64,000 bases of DNA from Acinonyx jubatus (Eukaryota; Chordata; Mammalia; Carnivora; Felidae). Position numbers and translations under genes: made by a program. Location of the stretch: the NCBI RefSeq assembly GCF_027475565.1, contig NC_069382.1:194648786-194712785 (forward strand). The letters run 5' to 3'. Position 1 is the stretch's first letter. Each line of letters begins with the position of its first letter. Below are positions 37,690 to 50,179 of this stretch, piece by piece. The notes beneath the pieces were generated by a model that searched no databases, was not told the DNA's origin, and saw only the letters and a program-made list of their open reading frames with translations.

Positions 37690-37870
37690 GATGGTTCCAA
37701 CCATAAGTGAGAGACCAAAACTCAGGAATGAAGGCTCTTACCTGACTTCAGGTCCCCACCTCCACTGCTTACCAGCGGTTAGCCTTGGGCACGTCATTCG
37801 TTCTGTGCCCACATCTCTTGGCCTGTGAAGTGGGTTGTGAGGTTACCTTCCTATGAGGTTTCAGAGGACT
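37690..37870 (+). repeat. MIR fragment
   Basis: The order caccgcttaccag-like, tagccttgggcacgtcattc and ggcctgtgaagtggg resembles a sense MIR. Confidence 0.55.
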
Positions 37871-38019
37871 CGGCAGAAGGGTCCACTGGCCAAGAGTGAA
37901 CCCTCCATACACAGTGATTTCGCAAACGGCCCTCAGGGTCCAGCAAGCCCTGGTCTCCTGGGGCATTTGGAGGCTGCCTGTTGGATCAGATACAGGCCCT
38001 GCCCTCTGTGGAGTTCGCT

Positions 38020-38290
38020 TAGCGTGAAGCCTTGCGGATGTCAGAATGGCCTGCGGTACATGGCGGAGAGCAGTAAGGGTGGTGGGGTGGGAGGTTGGGT
38101 GGGAATAGGCATTGGGGTTGGGGGAGACCGTCTGCAGTTGGGAGCATCGGGGAAGGATTCTCGGAGGTGGCTTTCACCTTTTCACCTGGGTGTTAGAAGG
38201 TAACAGGAGACATCATCGAGGATCAGGAAGGAGCGAAGGCGTTCCAGGCTGAGGCAGATAAAGGGAAGAAAGTCACATAGTGATTTCATG
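38020..38290 (-). repeat. Possible L2 (antisense)
   Basis: The strings gaggaaggaacag and ggcgttccaggctgaggcag resemble antisense L2, but the match is weak. Confidence 0.4.
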
Positions 38291-41008
38291 GAGGAAGGAA
38301 CAGGGCATCATGGAAAGTGGACCTTGGATTGCTGGGGGAGGGTGCGTTTCCTGCAGGCGAGAGGGAGCCTCCAAGGTCGAGCAGGGCGGTGCTCGTTGGG
38401 TGCAGCTTGGGTGGCGGGTTTTATTTCTGCAAAGCATTCGCTCACCACTGGATCCCCAGGGCCAGCCCAGATTCTTGGAAGGAGTAAATGAGCCATCCGT
38501 CCGTGTTCTGTGTGTCTTTCGAGGCTGTGTGGAGGGGCTCGGCTGCTGGGTTCAGCCTTGCCAGTCGGGAAGTACAGATGTCTTGTAGCTGCTTCGGAGC
38601 CAGGTTACCGTGCAGTAATTTGAGTTTGTCCTTGGTCATCAGTGAACAGAGGCTCTTGCAGATCGTGTCTGATACACGGGTCCAGCTACCGGTTACTGCT
38701 TTTAGGAACTAGAAGAATTTAGAAAGCTCTGAAATGCAATCCTCCTGGAAGGTCATGCTCACTTTGCCTGGTCCAAGTTTGGAGGAGCCTAGGGCTTTCT
38801 CTGGAGGCTCCAGGGGACATCGGCTGCTGCAGGAGAGCCTGGAGGCCCCTCTCGCAGAGCCCTGTCGGACAGCTTCAGCCCTGGTGGGCCAGGGAGGCCT
38901 TTCCAACCTCTTGATGCGTCTGCTGCGCTCACTGTGGCTCAGGAGCTGAGGTGAAAGCTGCTACTCCCTGTGACCTGGGCCAGTCACCAACCCCACTATA
39001 CATGGTGTGATGGCCTCTGACCCCTCCTTGGCACTAGATAGAGCCTGAGCAGACATGGGGACGTGAAGGAGCTTTGGGGAAGCCGGTGGCCCATATGCTG
39101 CCAAAACAAAGTGACTTTTGGGAACCCCCCCCCCCCCCCGCCTTTCGTTGGTGTAGCGAATCTCCCGGATGGGGCGGGGCCTGGGAAGGTATGGGGGTTA
39201 GTCTCCTGGCAGAAGGTCTGGCCCTGGGGAGGGGTCTTGGCGCAGGTGGGAGGCCAGGGGGTGTCTGGTCCGCACGGAGAATGGGCCTCCTGAGGTTCGG
39301 TTGAGAGGTCTGCTTTCATCTGGCCCCGCTGGGCCCCAATCTGGCACTCTGTCAGCAGCCCAAACACCCTCACCTTGCTTCCCCCACAGGCCTTTGGGTC
39401 TGCAGGTGCATGATGGCCGGCCATGGCCCGTGTCTTCTGTGAGGCTCCCTGACCTCCCAGGCGCGGGGGCTGCATTCTGGGACTGACCCCGGGGTCTCAC
39501 CAGCCCCGAGCTCTGTGTGTCACTCAGTGATGTTGCTGAGTGCCCACTGCCAGACCCTGAGCTGGGGGTGGGTGGCTCCTGTTCTAGTCCCCACGTGGGC
39601 CTGGGGAGGGAAGGGGCCCTGGCCAGGTAAGGCCCAGGGAGCAGCTCTTCAGCCCGGGAGGGCCTGAGTGGGGCTGGAGTGGGGGGTCCTGTGTGTGCTG
39701 GGGGTTCCGGAAAGAGTGCAGTTAGTGGGGTCGGGTTCTGCCGCTCCCGAGGGAAGGATATCAAGCAGGGGAACCAGGTGATGAGACATGGGACTTAGAG
39801 ACGGGGGATGAGGGGTGTAGCGGTCCACGGAAGGTAGAGAGCAGTCCAGAAGGTACTGTCGTGGTCCCCAGGAGGGACCTGGACGGAATCTGGCAGGGGC
39901 GGAAAGAGGAGGTGAGTTTGGGAACTGTTGAAGAAGACTGGCGGGGGTGTGGAGGGCCAGGAGCAGGCCTGGGGTCGGGGGCGAGTAGATGGAAAGTTGC
40001 GGCCAGCCAGCCATCAGCCAGCCAGCCCACATCCCCTCGGCACCCGGGTCTCGCCCTGGTCTGTGTCTCAGGTCTCCTGTACCCTGGTGGCAAGCACCCG
40101 CACTGCCAGTAGGAGTGCAGGAAGGCCTGGGGGAGGGGCGTCCCAGCCTCAGCACCCTTTGGGGGATGACCCCAAGGCTTGGCCTGAAGCATCTCCCAAG
40201 GCCCTGAGGGAGGCGGAGCTCCTGCCGCCACAGGGTTATTCCTTGGTGCACCCAGAACTGGCTTCTTTCCCTTCCGTGCCTCATTTCCTCTCTTCCCTAG
40301 CCCTGCTCCAAATAAACTACGCACCCAAGTGTATTCTTCACCGAGGCAGCAGGAGAGGGACGAGTGAGGGGGATCTGCCACCCCCTGTAAGGCAGGGGAG
40401 TGGGTGTTGGGTCCCAGTCCTGGGGCCTTACAGACTCCAGATTCCGCTGATCTGGAATGAGCCTGAGCTGGCAGGGCACAGTGGGGACAGGGGACCCGTT
40501 ATTTCTGCCTCTAGTAGCCAGCCTCCCTGTGTGTGCCGAGCAGAGCTGGGGAGGTTGGCACACACTCAGCTGAAATCATCGTGTTCAGTTGGAGAATCTG
40601 GCCCCTCGCTCGCTGGCTCAGTTGCATTTGCAAGGCAGACAAGAGCCATGTCTCATGCAGCCTGGGATTCTGGTGCCGAGCCTGCTGGGGATGACCTCGG
40701 GCGTTTCACAGCCCCTGCAACTGGCAACCCTGACCGTTTAGGGGCAGAACTTCTGCCCAGAACCTCTACCTACTTATCTGGTATCCTTGCCCTGGGTCCT
40801 CGGAACCCCCAGTGGGCCTGAGTGCCAACATATTGGCAAGTTGTCCTTGGGATGGGTTTCTCATCTGTAAAGTGGGCTGGTGGTGCCCCTCAGTCAGCCT
40901 TGAAACAGACATCTGGAGAAGGATCTTGGTAGTGGTGGCCTGTCTGAGCACCTCTTTTGGCCAGTTTCTGGGCAAGGGGTCTTGTCCATAGTCAGGTTTT
41001 GAAATTTT

Positions 41009-41212
41009 CTTTTTAACGTTTATTTATTATCAAGAGTCAGACAGGCGTGAGCATGGGAGGGGCAGAGAGAGGGGGAGACACAGAGTCCAAAGCAGGCTCC
41101 AGGCTCTGAGCTGTCAGCACAGAGCCCGACGTGGGGCTCAGATTCACGAACTGTGAGATCATGGCCTGAGCCAAAGTCGGACGCTTAACCGACTGAACCA
41201 CCCAGGCGTCCC
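41009..41212 (-). mobile_element. Felid-type SINE (antisense)
   Basis: The head ctttttaacgtttatttatt is followed by the GA-rich body, gctccaggctctgagctgtc, agagcccgacgtggggctc and gcttaaccgactgaaccaccc. This feliform body is the best clue to the species group. Flanks catagtcaggtttt and catggttgggttat may be a worn duplication. Confidence 0.93.
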
Positions 41213-41269
41213 ATGGTTGGGTTATAGAACATGAAGCACTAATTTGGGCCAGGAGTGGGTTGGATACCA

Positions 41270-42130
41270 GACATCTTAATTTTATTGAGGCATAATTTAG
41301 ATATAGGAAGATCAGGAAGATTCCTCTGCTGCACAGCTTGACAAATGTGCATGGCCTGTAACCACCACTGTAATCTGGACACAGAACTTCCCGTCATTTC
41401 CAGAAGCGCTCCCCTAACCTGTTGCGGCCAGTGGGCTCCCTTCACCCCAGCACCCAGCAAGGACCAATCTGCTTTCTGTCCCTTTAAGTTTGCCTTCTCT
41501 GGAACAACCTGGAGAAGGAGCCACGCAACCCAGGGTGGTCTTTTGTGTCCTTTTCACTTAGCATAATGCCTGTAAGGTTCACTGGAGTTGCTGAGTGTGG
41601 TTGCTGAGTTGGGAGTCGGTCGTTTGTTCCCCCTTATCGCAGGGCTGTATCCACTGTATGGATCCAGCGCGGTGTTTCTTCATTCGCCTGTTGGTGGACC
41701 TTTGGGTTGTTCCCAGTTTGGGGCTATTAACGCATAAAGCAGCTATGAACCCTCACGCATGTGTCTTTTTGTGGACGTGCGCTTTTATTTCTTGGGTACG
41801 TACCTAGGAGTGGGATTGCAGGGTTTTGTGTGGGAAGCGTCTGCCTAACTTCGTGCAGAACTAGCCAGACTATTTTCCATCCGCATCGTCTTGCGTTCCT
41901 GCCAGCAACACGTGAACGTCCCAGCGCCCCGCACCCCTGTCCTTGCCAGCATTTGGTGATATTGTTCTTTTGGTCTTGCTGATTCCAGCGGGCATGTAGC
42001 AGTATCTTATTGTAGTTTTGATTTGCTTTTCCCAAAAGGCTGATGACATCGAGCACCTTTTCCTGTGCCTGTTTGCCATTCATGACATCCCATTTGAATA
42101 CATCGTACCTTTCTAATTTCACTAGCAAAT
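41270..42130 (-). mobile_element. L1 3' end (antisense), GC-shifted
   Basis: The antisense L1 ORF2 end is recognisable: attttattgaggcataattt, acctttgggttgttcccag, gggtacgtacctaggagtgg and ctattttccatccgcatcgt. Many consensus A/T positions are G/C here. An antisense open frame of 133 codons is L1 residue, not a gene. Confidence 0.85.
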
Positions 42131-42675
42131 GATTATTCTCAGATGGATTAATCTGCGAAGAACGTGTATCAACTGCCTGCTACGTCACTTAATGCTAAGC
42201 GTTGAGTCTCGGGGGTAAAAGGGACTCCGTCCACTTTTCTTTCTCCAAAAAACTGTTTATTGAGCACCTGCTACTCGTTAACTGCCGTCATGGCTGAAAA
42301 GATAAATGCCCTGGAAGCAGGTTGCAGAAAAACAGATGAGAAGAGATGACAAGAAGGTTCAGGACTACAGCTCTCCCCGCTGTCCAAAAACACAGTGTTC
42401 TAGGAAACGTTTTGTGAGCCGAAATGGCCTAAAGCAAAGAAATAGTTATCGTTACTTCATAATGAAAAAATTTTTGAGTGGTCCTAGGCCCACCCCCAAA
42501 TCACCTTTCTCAGGCTTTTCTGAGACCTTAGGACACATCTTGCTAACAGATGCAAGAAATAAATTGAGGTAAAGCACAGATGCTCTCAGACACAGCTTGG
42601 AGCTCTGGCAGCTTGACGCTGAGGTGATGAGTGTGGTTCCCAGGGAAGGAGCTGGGGGGCGCCGCTCGCTGCTCC

Positions 42676-42692
42676 GGGGGGGGGGGGGGGGG
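42676..42692. repeat. G homopolymer
   Basis: Run of about 17 G. Its length is prone to sequencing and assembly error. Confidence 0.9.
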
Positions 42693-44085
42693 CACAACCG
42701 CCCCATACCGGCTCATCTCGCTGTGGCACCGATGCCGAATGCTATCTTGGCCTTTTACCTTTCGTCATGAAAGTGAAAAGTGCTGTTCAGATTTCTTTCA
42801 GTCAGTGGAAACAGGTACTTAATGTACGTCTTTTGGAAAAGCAGAGCGGCACAGCGCAAGCGTTGGAGGCACCGAAGAGAGAGGAGGCCGTCCCGGGAGG
42901 TTTCATGCAGGAGACAGGTCTTTGGTTAGGCCTCATAAGTAGGTGTCAGCAGGCAGGAGGGCTGCTCCTGGCCAGGGGAACAATGTTTGCAGAGACACGG
43001 GACTAAGAGGAAAGCCAAAAGGCGGCTGGCGGTGGGCGGGGCTAGAATTCAGGGTGTACCCGTCTGGACTCAGTCTTGAGGGATGGGGATCCCATAGCCA
43101 GAGGGCGGAGAAGAGTGCCGGCCTCTGATCTTGTGGTCAGGTCGGGGAGAGGTGGGGGCGGTTGGGGATCAGGTTAGGTGTACCTGCAGCAGCCGCCTCT
43201 GGAACGCTGAGCATCCCACACTGGGACCTGACATGGCCTCAGTCTCCAGCCTGTGGGAAGCTGCCTCTTTCAAGAGCCCTCGGTTTAGAGAAAGTGGACA
43301 GCGGGAATCAGGAGTAGATGACCGTGTCTTTATTCCCCCCTGAAAGAAAGCCCGGCTGCCGAGACGAATTGAGAGCATCTCAGTATGCGTGTGTCGGGTT
43401 CACTGAGGCCTCTCGGCTGTGTGTGCGAGTGGGGGACGCCGTGCTCTACTTTTAGTAAATTCTACGGTAAAACCTTGTTGCTGAGTAGTAGAGGTACTCC
43501 TGCTCCCAGATGCCGGCCCCGTTCTTGGTGCCAGTCCAGCCAACCCTCCATCTGTGCTGCGAAGCGAGCGGGAAGCCCACGTTTCCCGGCGAAGGTTGTA
43601 ACAAAGAGAGGCTCCCACCCGCACGCCCCACTGTGCTCCTGGAGCTCGAAGCAGGGCCCCGTGACAGGCCGTCCAGTGGCAGCCGGGGTAGAGATGCTTG
43701 TGAACAGGGGGACCATAGGTGCCTCAAGAACGCAGCTGCCGATGGCAGCCTCCCGCCAAGGGAAGTAGGACAGTCGACTTTCAGTGCAACTTCTGTCTCG
43801 TGTGTGTGTTTCACAAGTACGTATTGGTACTATGGCAAGTGCGGAAAAGCAAAAGACAGACCATCCTCTCAAGTTCTACAGCTGTAGGCTAAAGAGAAAG
43901 AGACGAAACTACCTGGATTTCTGTCGCCCGAAGATGTGCGGGCGGGTAGAGGTGCTGCTGAGATTTCTCTTTATGGAGGTTTTGACTTGGGTGCTTGTGT
44001 GTGTGTTATCCCAGTCCCCACACCCCAACATCCACTAGCCGGGACAGTGGGAAGCATTCCTTGTGTTCCTTCTGTCTCCTTGCAG

Positions 44086-44176
44086 AACCCAGCCGTTGCT
44101 GACATCTACACGGAGCATGCCCATCAGGTGGTGGTGGCCAAGTATGCGCCCAGCGGGTTCTACATCGCCTCTGGAG
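44086..44176 (+). CDS. WDR1: WDR1 coding exon 3
   Basis: Encodes residues 47-76 plus one base, from NPAVADIYTEHAH to GFYIASG. The acceptor is CTTGCAG and the donor is GTACCT. It is the first of three exons forming a block of 420 nt that keeps frame if skipped. Confidence 0.97.
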
Positions 44177-45344
44177 GTACCTGTGTGCGCGGGTGGCTCA
44201 CGGATGCATGTGGTGGGGTCCGGGAGGCCCCCAGGCCAAACTGGGCTACGGGCTTGGGAGGGTAGGGTGGTGGGAGATGGGGGGGGGGAAGGGGGGGCAG
44301 CAGGTGGAACCAGTGTGATTAGTTCCACTTGGGGCTGACAAGGGATGTAGAAGCCTCCAAAAAGCCCCATGACAGGACTTTGTAGTTGGCAGTGTTCCAG
44401 CTGGTTCCGGCTCTGAGGTCAGCAGAAATGCTCACTTGAGGCTGGCCAGAGGCCTTTGTGGGCAGCTGTATCATGATGTTTTGGAGCTCATTTTGTGTGT
44501 GTGTGTGCTTTCTGAATTGCAGCTTTGTCTCGTGTCACCTTTATTCATGAGCTGCTCCTTTCCCAGTCCCTCTCAATGCTGGCCTCAGGCAAGCGCTCTG
44601 GTCTGTGCCTTTGCTCTCTCTAGCCAGGCTTTTGTGTGGCTCTGTGGGAGCCTGGCTAAGCGGAGGGACAGAAAGATCTTTGCCACGTAGGATGCTTTGT
44701 TTACCCTGGGTCTTTGGGGTAGATCTTTGATGAGAAAGGGAGGTACAGAAGTCAGCGTGGCTTACCCGTGTCTCGCATGCATTCACTCACTCATTCGTTC
44801 CTATGCTCTACAAGATGCTTATGGCTGCCTTGCCTGTGCCCAGCCCTGTCTCCAGCCCCAGGGAGAGCCAGGCGAGTGAGCTGATGCGGGCCTGGGCCTT
44901 GTCAGCCTCCCCAGAGAACAACAGATGAAGGAATGGCTGGAAGAACTAACCAGCCAGGAGAGGAGGCTGGAGTTCATACACTCCAGGAACCGTTTGGTCT
45001 GCACTGGGTCGCTCCCTGTCCCTGGAGGGTGTGCCCCTTACTGACTGCGCAGGCTTCCTTGAGTAACTTACCTTCCTGGGCCTTGAAGTTCTCTCCCAGA
45101 AACTGGACAGAGGATCCAGAGTAGCAATGGGTGTGAGAGGCCTACGATTGTCTTGCACTGGTGGCCACCTGACAGCAGGTGACCCAAGTGTCTGCCACTA
45201 AAAGTAGGACATGCCAGGGCAACAGGTGTGCTGGCTGATGACAAATGCCGGCGGTCAGGGATGTGTGTGAAGGGCTCCTCCAGGAGTCTATCCCATAGTG
45301 GGCACTTAATGACGCTTGTGTTTAGATCTACTCCAAGGCTATCC

Positions 45345-45585
45345 ATAAACCTTTCATTTATTTGTTTTTATTTTTTCTTATTTTTTTTTTTAACGTTTAT
45401 CTATTTTTGGGAGAACGAGAGACAGAGCGTGAGTGGGGGAGGGGCAGAGAGAGGGAGACACAGAATCTGAAGCAGGCTCCAGGCTCTGAGCTGTCAGCGC
45501 AGAGCCCGACACGGGGCTCAAACTCATGGACCGAGAGACCGTGACCTGAGCCATCCAGGCACCCCTTGTAAACCTTTGGTTTATA
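45345..45585 (-). mobile_element. Felid-type SINE (antisense) with target-site duplication
   Basis: The element (45,366-45,566) shows tttaacgtttatct at its tail and gctctgagctgtcagcgcag within the body. An internal deletion removed the cgcttaaccgac section. The flanks share taaaccttt..tttat. Confidence 0.9.
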
Positions 45586-46914
45586 TTCCTTGATTTATTT
45601 TCGCCCTGCAGTTCCGCCCCCTGTTCCTGCTTGCCAGCAAAGTGCCTTTTCGTTGAAAGCCGCAGGATGTGGCCCTGGTGCCAGGAGCCACAGGTCCAGC
45701 CGCTGAATCACTTGGGAGCCCCAGGCGGGGTGCTGCACCGGCCGGAAATCTGGGTGCTTCAGACCCCAGCGCTGAATTGGTGGGGGAGGCTGGCCCAGAG
45801 ACCGTGGCAAAGGACAGTCCACAGAAGTAAAGGATCGGTTTGATCTTGACTTTCTCGGAAAAGTGCCCTGACTTGGCAGAGGAACTGAGGGAGGTTTGGG
45901 CTGTGTGCAGATCAGGTGTTCTGGGTGGAGATCACGTTTTCGTTTCTAGCCTGCTGCTCCCTTTATTCGAGTGCACACAAGGAAGCCTCCACTGCAGAGA
46001 TTAGGTCCTGGGCTAAAAATAGTGTGGTCGTGTAGTAGGGTTTGGAGTGTGCAGGAGGGAGGCTGGGAAAGTGCGTGCTCTGGTTAACTGGGTTACCTGG
46101 AACCTAGGGTGCCCAGGTTCTGCAGGGGAGGGGCCTAGTACCCCGGGAGGCCTGCAGCTCACTCCCAGATGGGGTTCTAGCTTTCTGCGGGACCTTTAGA
46201 TTCCTGTAAGTCTGAATGGTCTGTGTCTGCTCAATGATCAAGCCTTCCGGAAGGCCTGAGTAAGGAGCCCGTGGCAGGGGCTGGACCCCCAGCCCCAAAA
46301 AACACGGTCGGTCTCTGCCCCGGGGTTGATGTAGCCCACGGTCCGATGTTCTCAGTGCAGAGCCATTTCCAGGGCAGTCCCAGTCCCCTCCAGCAGTGTC
46401 TTCCTTGTGTAATTTTGATGCTGGCGGTCTGTGCCCCACGCTCAGTCCCTGGGGCACCCCCGGGCTGTGAATCCCAGGCTGCAGAGTGGCGGGCATCCGG
46501 GAGAGGGCCCCATGCCTACAGGAGAGGAGAGGAGAGTTGCTCAAGTGAGGAACATAGAGGAGAGGCCTTGATGAAAGGCACTGGAGGGCCCTCACACTCC
46601 CTGCTCCCTGTCACCGCCCCCCCCCCCACCATGTTACTAAGCTGCTGGAGAGAGGGAGCAGGCTCACCCAGACTGCCCCCCTCTTACTGCCTGGAGGGGG
46701 AGACGCCTTCCAGGTGGCAGACAGCAGGCACTCTTTCCCCGTCGTCTGTGGCCTCCTGCAGGTGTCCTCTATCCCAGGGGAGGTGTCTTTGCTGTGCCCT
46801 CAGCACTTAGCATGGGCTTGGGGCTCGTGGGCCCTTGATCAGTATCTCGTGACTGCACAGGGTGCTGCCTGCCCCAGTTGGGCCTGAGCACCTGGCCTTC
46901 AAGTCCCACTGTCT

Positions 46915-47540
46915 TCTTTTCTAGTCCCAGCTGCTTCCAGAAAGGATTAAATGTATGGAAGCAAGCTAAGGGTCTCTCAGTAGATGAACGGATACAGACA
47001 ACGTGGCGTGTATATGTATGCGTATGTACATATATACGTATACACGTATATATATATGCGCATATGTATATATACACACACACACAGCGGAACATGACGC
47101 AGTCATAAAAAGGATGAGACCACGCCACTTGAGATACCATGGGGAGGACCTAGAAGGTATTCTGCTAAGCAAAGCAGACTGAGAAGGAGAAATACCATGT
47201 GATTCCTCTTAGGAGTGGAATCTTAAAAAAAAGGATGAATTAACAAAAAGCAGAATCAGACCTATAAATACGGAGAACATGCTGGTGGTGGATAGAGGGG
47301 AGGGGGTGCAGGTGGGAAAATGGGTGGAGGGGAGAGGGTCGGTCATACGGGCTTCCAGGTGTGGAGTAAGGAAGTCACGGGAACGAAAGGCACAGCTCGG
47401 GGAATACAGTCGGTGACACTGCGATAACGACGTGTGGGGACAGAAGGTAGCTACTTGTGAGCACGGCGTAATGTGCAAACTTGTCACATCCCTGAGTTGT
47501 ACCCCTGAAAGTAACGTCACGTCGTCAGTTATACCGGACG
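46915..47540 (+). mobile_element. L1 3' fragment (sense), GC-shifted
   Basis: Recognisable pieces are gaaataccatgtgattcctct, aggagtggaatct, caaaaagcagaatcagacc, tataaatacgg and cccctgaaagtaacgtc. A TA/CA microsatellite (47,004-47,087) lies inside. Many consensus A/T sites are G/C and several new CpGs are present. Confidence 0.8.
47004..47087. repeat. TA/CA/TG microsatellite
   Basis: Imperfect alternating tract with tatatata and cacacaca sub-runs. Confidence 0.9.
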
Positions 47541-48806
47541 AGCAGGGCCCGTGGGAGGCGGCTGGCGGTCTGGTGAGGGAGGCGTGGGGCAAGCAGCTGG
47601 TGCCGGGCCTGGGAAGGAGCCTGAGCCGCCCAGGAAGCAGAGCCCAGGGAGGCGGGAAGGCTGGGTCCGTCCTGGTCGAGCAGGTGGGACACTGTCAGCC
47701 TCTGCTACACTCAAGTATAGATGCCGATTCTACGTGACTCCCTCCGTAGAGCCCCCTGGACCGGCCTGGGCACAGCCGACCACAGCCTGGTGTGTGCATG
47801 AGTGTGTGCGCACGTGTGAGCGTGAGTGTCCGTCGTGCACACAGAGCCTCTGCTTTTTCCTTTCCTTTCCTGCTGGCTGCCTTGTTACGGATGCCCCCAG
47901 CTGCAGGTCCCCTTTGCAGCTCACCTCGGCCAGGCAGCCTTCCCAGACCTCGCCCAGAGAGCACCAGGTCCCCAGGACCCCCACGTGGTGCTCTCCATGT
48001 GGAAGTCAGCTTCTCCCTGTCTGCTGCACAGGACTGTGGGCCCCCCGGGGTTTGCTCATGGGTCAGGCTCTCCGGCAGCCTCCTGCGGAGCCTTAGTTCG
48101 CTGTGAAGCGATGACTAACTTGGTGATGGGACCCTGGTGGGGAAGGGAAGGATGTGCCGCTTCCCCTTCCAGGACCCTCGTGGGCCTCACACGGGGATCC
48201 TGCAGCACCCAAGTCGTCTGGGCTGTGGGGTGTGCCTTAGATGCCAGAGGGCGGCACGGGTGGAGTGGAGGGGAGCCCCGGTGGGGGCCACCGTGCGCGT
48301 CACGGCATGCATTAGCTGCACACAGCTGCGCTCCTTGTCTGTGTGAGCACGGCCACTGCACGGGAGAGGTGGCTGTCACCAGTACTGTCACACTTTGGAA
48401 ATGAAGAACTTCGGTCCCAAGCGTTAAGAAAGCTGCCTGAGACCCATGCGCCACTTGGATCCCCCTACGAGGAAACCACAGTCCCAGAACCAGACCGCTT
48501 CCTGATGCCTCGGAAGTGTGCCTCCGCGTGTCTCTGGGCGTTCTGACCCACACCCAGGGTGCGTCATCCAGGTGACTGCTGGCACCCCCCAGAGACCCGG
48601 TAGTGGCCCTCACAGAGGCCACGGGCTCTGGTTGACTGGTGGCGGGTTTTGCTTACCTGAGACACGTCCCTCCTCCCAGCAGCAGCCTCGGGCAACGCCA
48701 GCAAGCCTGGGAAGCCTGGGCGGTGCTGTCCGGGCATGCCTTGTGCCCACACGGCCCTGCCCCAGGGGTAAACATGGCTGTCGCTCCCCCCTTGTGTCCC
48801 CCACAG

Positions 48807-48954
48807 ATGTATCTGGGAAGCTGAGGATCTGGGATACCACGCAGAAGGAGCACCTCTTAAAGTATGAGTATCAGCCTTTCGCTGGAAAGATCAAGGACAT
48901 TGCTTGGACGGAAGACAGTAAGAGGATCGCAGTGGTCGGGGAAGGAAGAGAGAA
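48807..48954 (+). CDS. WDR1: WDR1 coding exon 4
   Basis: Completes Asp77 and runs to the first two bases of Lys126. It includes the WD signature GKLRIWD and the stretch [18 protein letters not shown]. The acceptor is CCCACAG and the donor is GTGAGT. Confidence 0.97.
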
Positions 48955-49998
48955 GTGAGTCTCTGGCCTCGGCCCTCCCTGCCCGGGTCCCTTGGCTTCG
49001 CTTTCTTTCCGGTGCCCCCGGTGGGAGGGGAGCAGTGACACCTGTGCCAGCTTGGACTCGTGTGGAGTCCCCCCGGGGCCCTGGTACCTTCCCTCTGTCT
49101 CTGACATCCGTGGCCCCTCGCCTCCTGGAGCTCCAGCCGTCATGCCCACAGTCCAGGCTGCAGGAAACGAGAAGGTAAAAGAGTTACAGCTCTCAGGAGC
49201 GTTCCTGGGGTCCCTCCCAGCATGCCACGGCCACACCTGGCCGCAGGGAGCTGCGCACCCCACCTGAGATGGTCACTTAACGAAGGAAGAGGGGGCAGGT
49301 GGCCCGCAGTGGCCGCCGCGCTCACGGCTCTAGTGACCGGTGGGGTCAGTACCGCGACTCAGGTTTCCGACTCCGAGCGAGGTCAGGGTTCCCCCCAGGG
49401 CACCACGGCCGCCGTCAAGCACTTGGAATTTGGCAGGCACACATCTCCCTACTCAGAGGCTATTTTTACTGCGTGTTCTGACAGGTATTAATTCTGCCAC
49501 AGCTTTCCCAGTCATCCTGTTGGTCTCAGCAATTCCGTTTTCATTCAGTCACACGTAGTAAGTAACCCCCGCGGTACGTTTTTATCAGATGCCAGCTGAG
49601 TGCAGGACATCCTCGCCTTTCCAGCAGAGGTGGCGGCTGCTAAATATCTTGGTCCCGCCCAGTAAAACTGGTAGGAAACTGGTAAGCCATAGGGCTACTC
49701 CCCTGGCAGGTGTTTCTAAGGCACATTCCACATGGGAGGCCTGTCGGCCTCGACCATATAGACCGAATAGGGATTCCAGTCCCTTCCCGAAGGCACTTGC
49801 TCTCGGATTCTCCAGCAAATACTGTGCAGAGCTGAAACCATGGGAGGCCTTCAGCGTTGACTCCTTTAACGAGCATGCGTGAAGTGTGGCCACGAGCACT
49901 GCCCACCCCCACCCCGAGCACTGGCCACTCAGCTGCCCACATCTCATTGACTGTCCCCAGGGTTGACTTTTTCCTGTGACTCCTCTCATTGGGTCAAG
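48955..49998 (+). other. Intron 4
   Basis: About 1.04 kb and GC-rich. No repeat was recognised. The acceptor is GGTCAAG, an AAG rather than the usual CAG/TAG, placed by the reading frame. Confidence 0.85.
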
Positions 49999-50179
49999 GT
50001 TTGGAGCCGTCTTCCTGTGGGACAGTGGCTCTTCCGTGGGCGAGATCACGGGACACAACAAAGTCATCAACAGCGTGGACATCAAGCAGAGCAGACCGTA
50101 CCGGCTGGCAACGGGCAGTGACGATAACTGTGCCGCGTTCTTTGAGGGGCCACCGTTCAAGTTCAAGTTCACAATCGGC
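49999..50179 (+). CDS. WDR1: WDR1 coding exon 5
   Basis: Encodes residues 126 (last base) to 186, starting FGAVFLWDSGSS and ending FKFKFTIG. It ends at a codon boundary, so exons 3-5 together are a phase-0 cassette. The acceptor is AAG-type and the donor is GTAAGT. Confidence 0.96.

Larger units (their letters stand above)
31617..44085 (+). other. Intron 2 (about 12.5 kb)
   Basis: Largest intron in the window. It holds a MIR with a poly-C run, an L2, three full-length-like SINEs or SINE-class insertions, a MER20-like element, an antisense L1 3' end, G/C homopolymers and GC-rich single-copy DNA. A 298-codon open frame at about 39,928-40,821 has no recognised domain. No internal gene is supported. 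Confidence 0.9.
44177..48806 (+). other. Intron 3
   Basis: About 4.6 kb. It holds an antisense felid-type SINE (45,366-45,566), a sense L1 3' fragment (46,915-47,540) with an internal TA/CA microsatellite, and GC-rich unique DNA. An L2-like scrap may lie near 44,770. Confidence 0.9.

Noticed and set aside
39928..40821. 297-residue open frame inside WDR1 intron 2
   Set aside because: GC-rich DNA with overlapping long frames on both strands (188-211 codons). No domain, no codon signature and low-complexity Pro/Ser/Gly content. Best explained by composition.
41727..42128. 133-residue minus-strand open frame
   Set aside because: It is the decayed C-terminal region of L1 ORF2, not a host gene.
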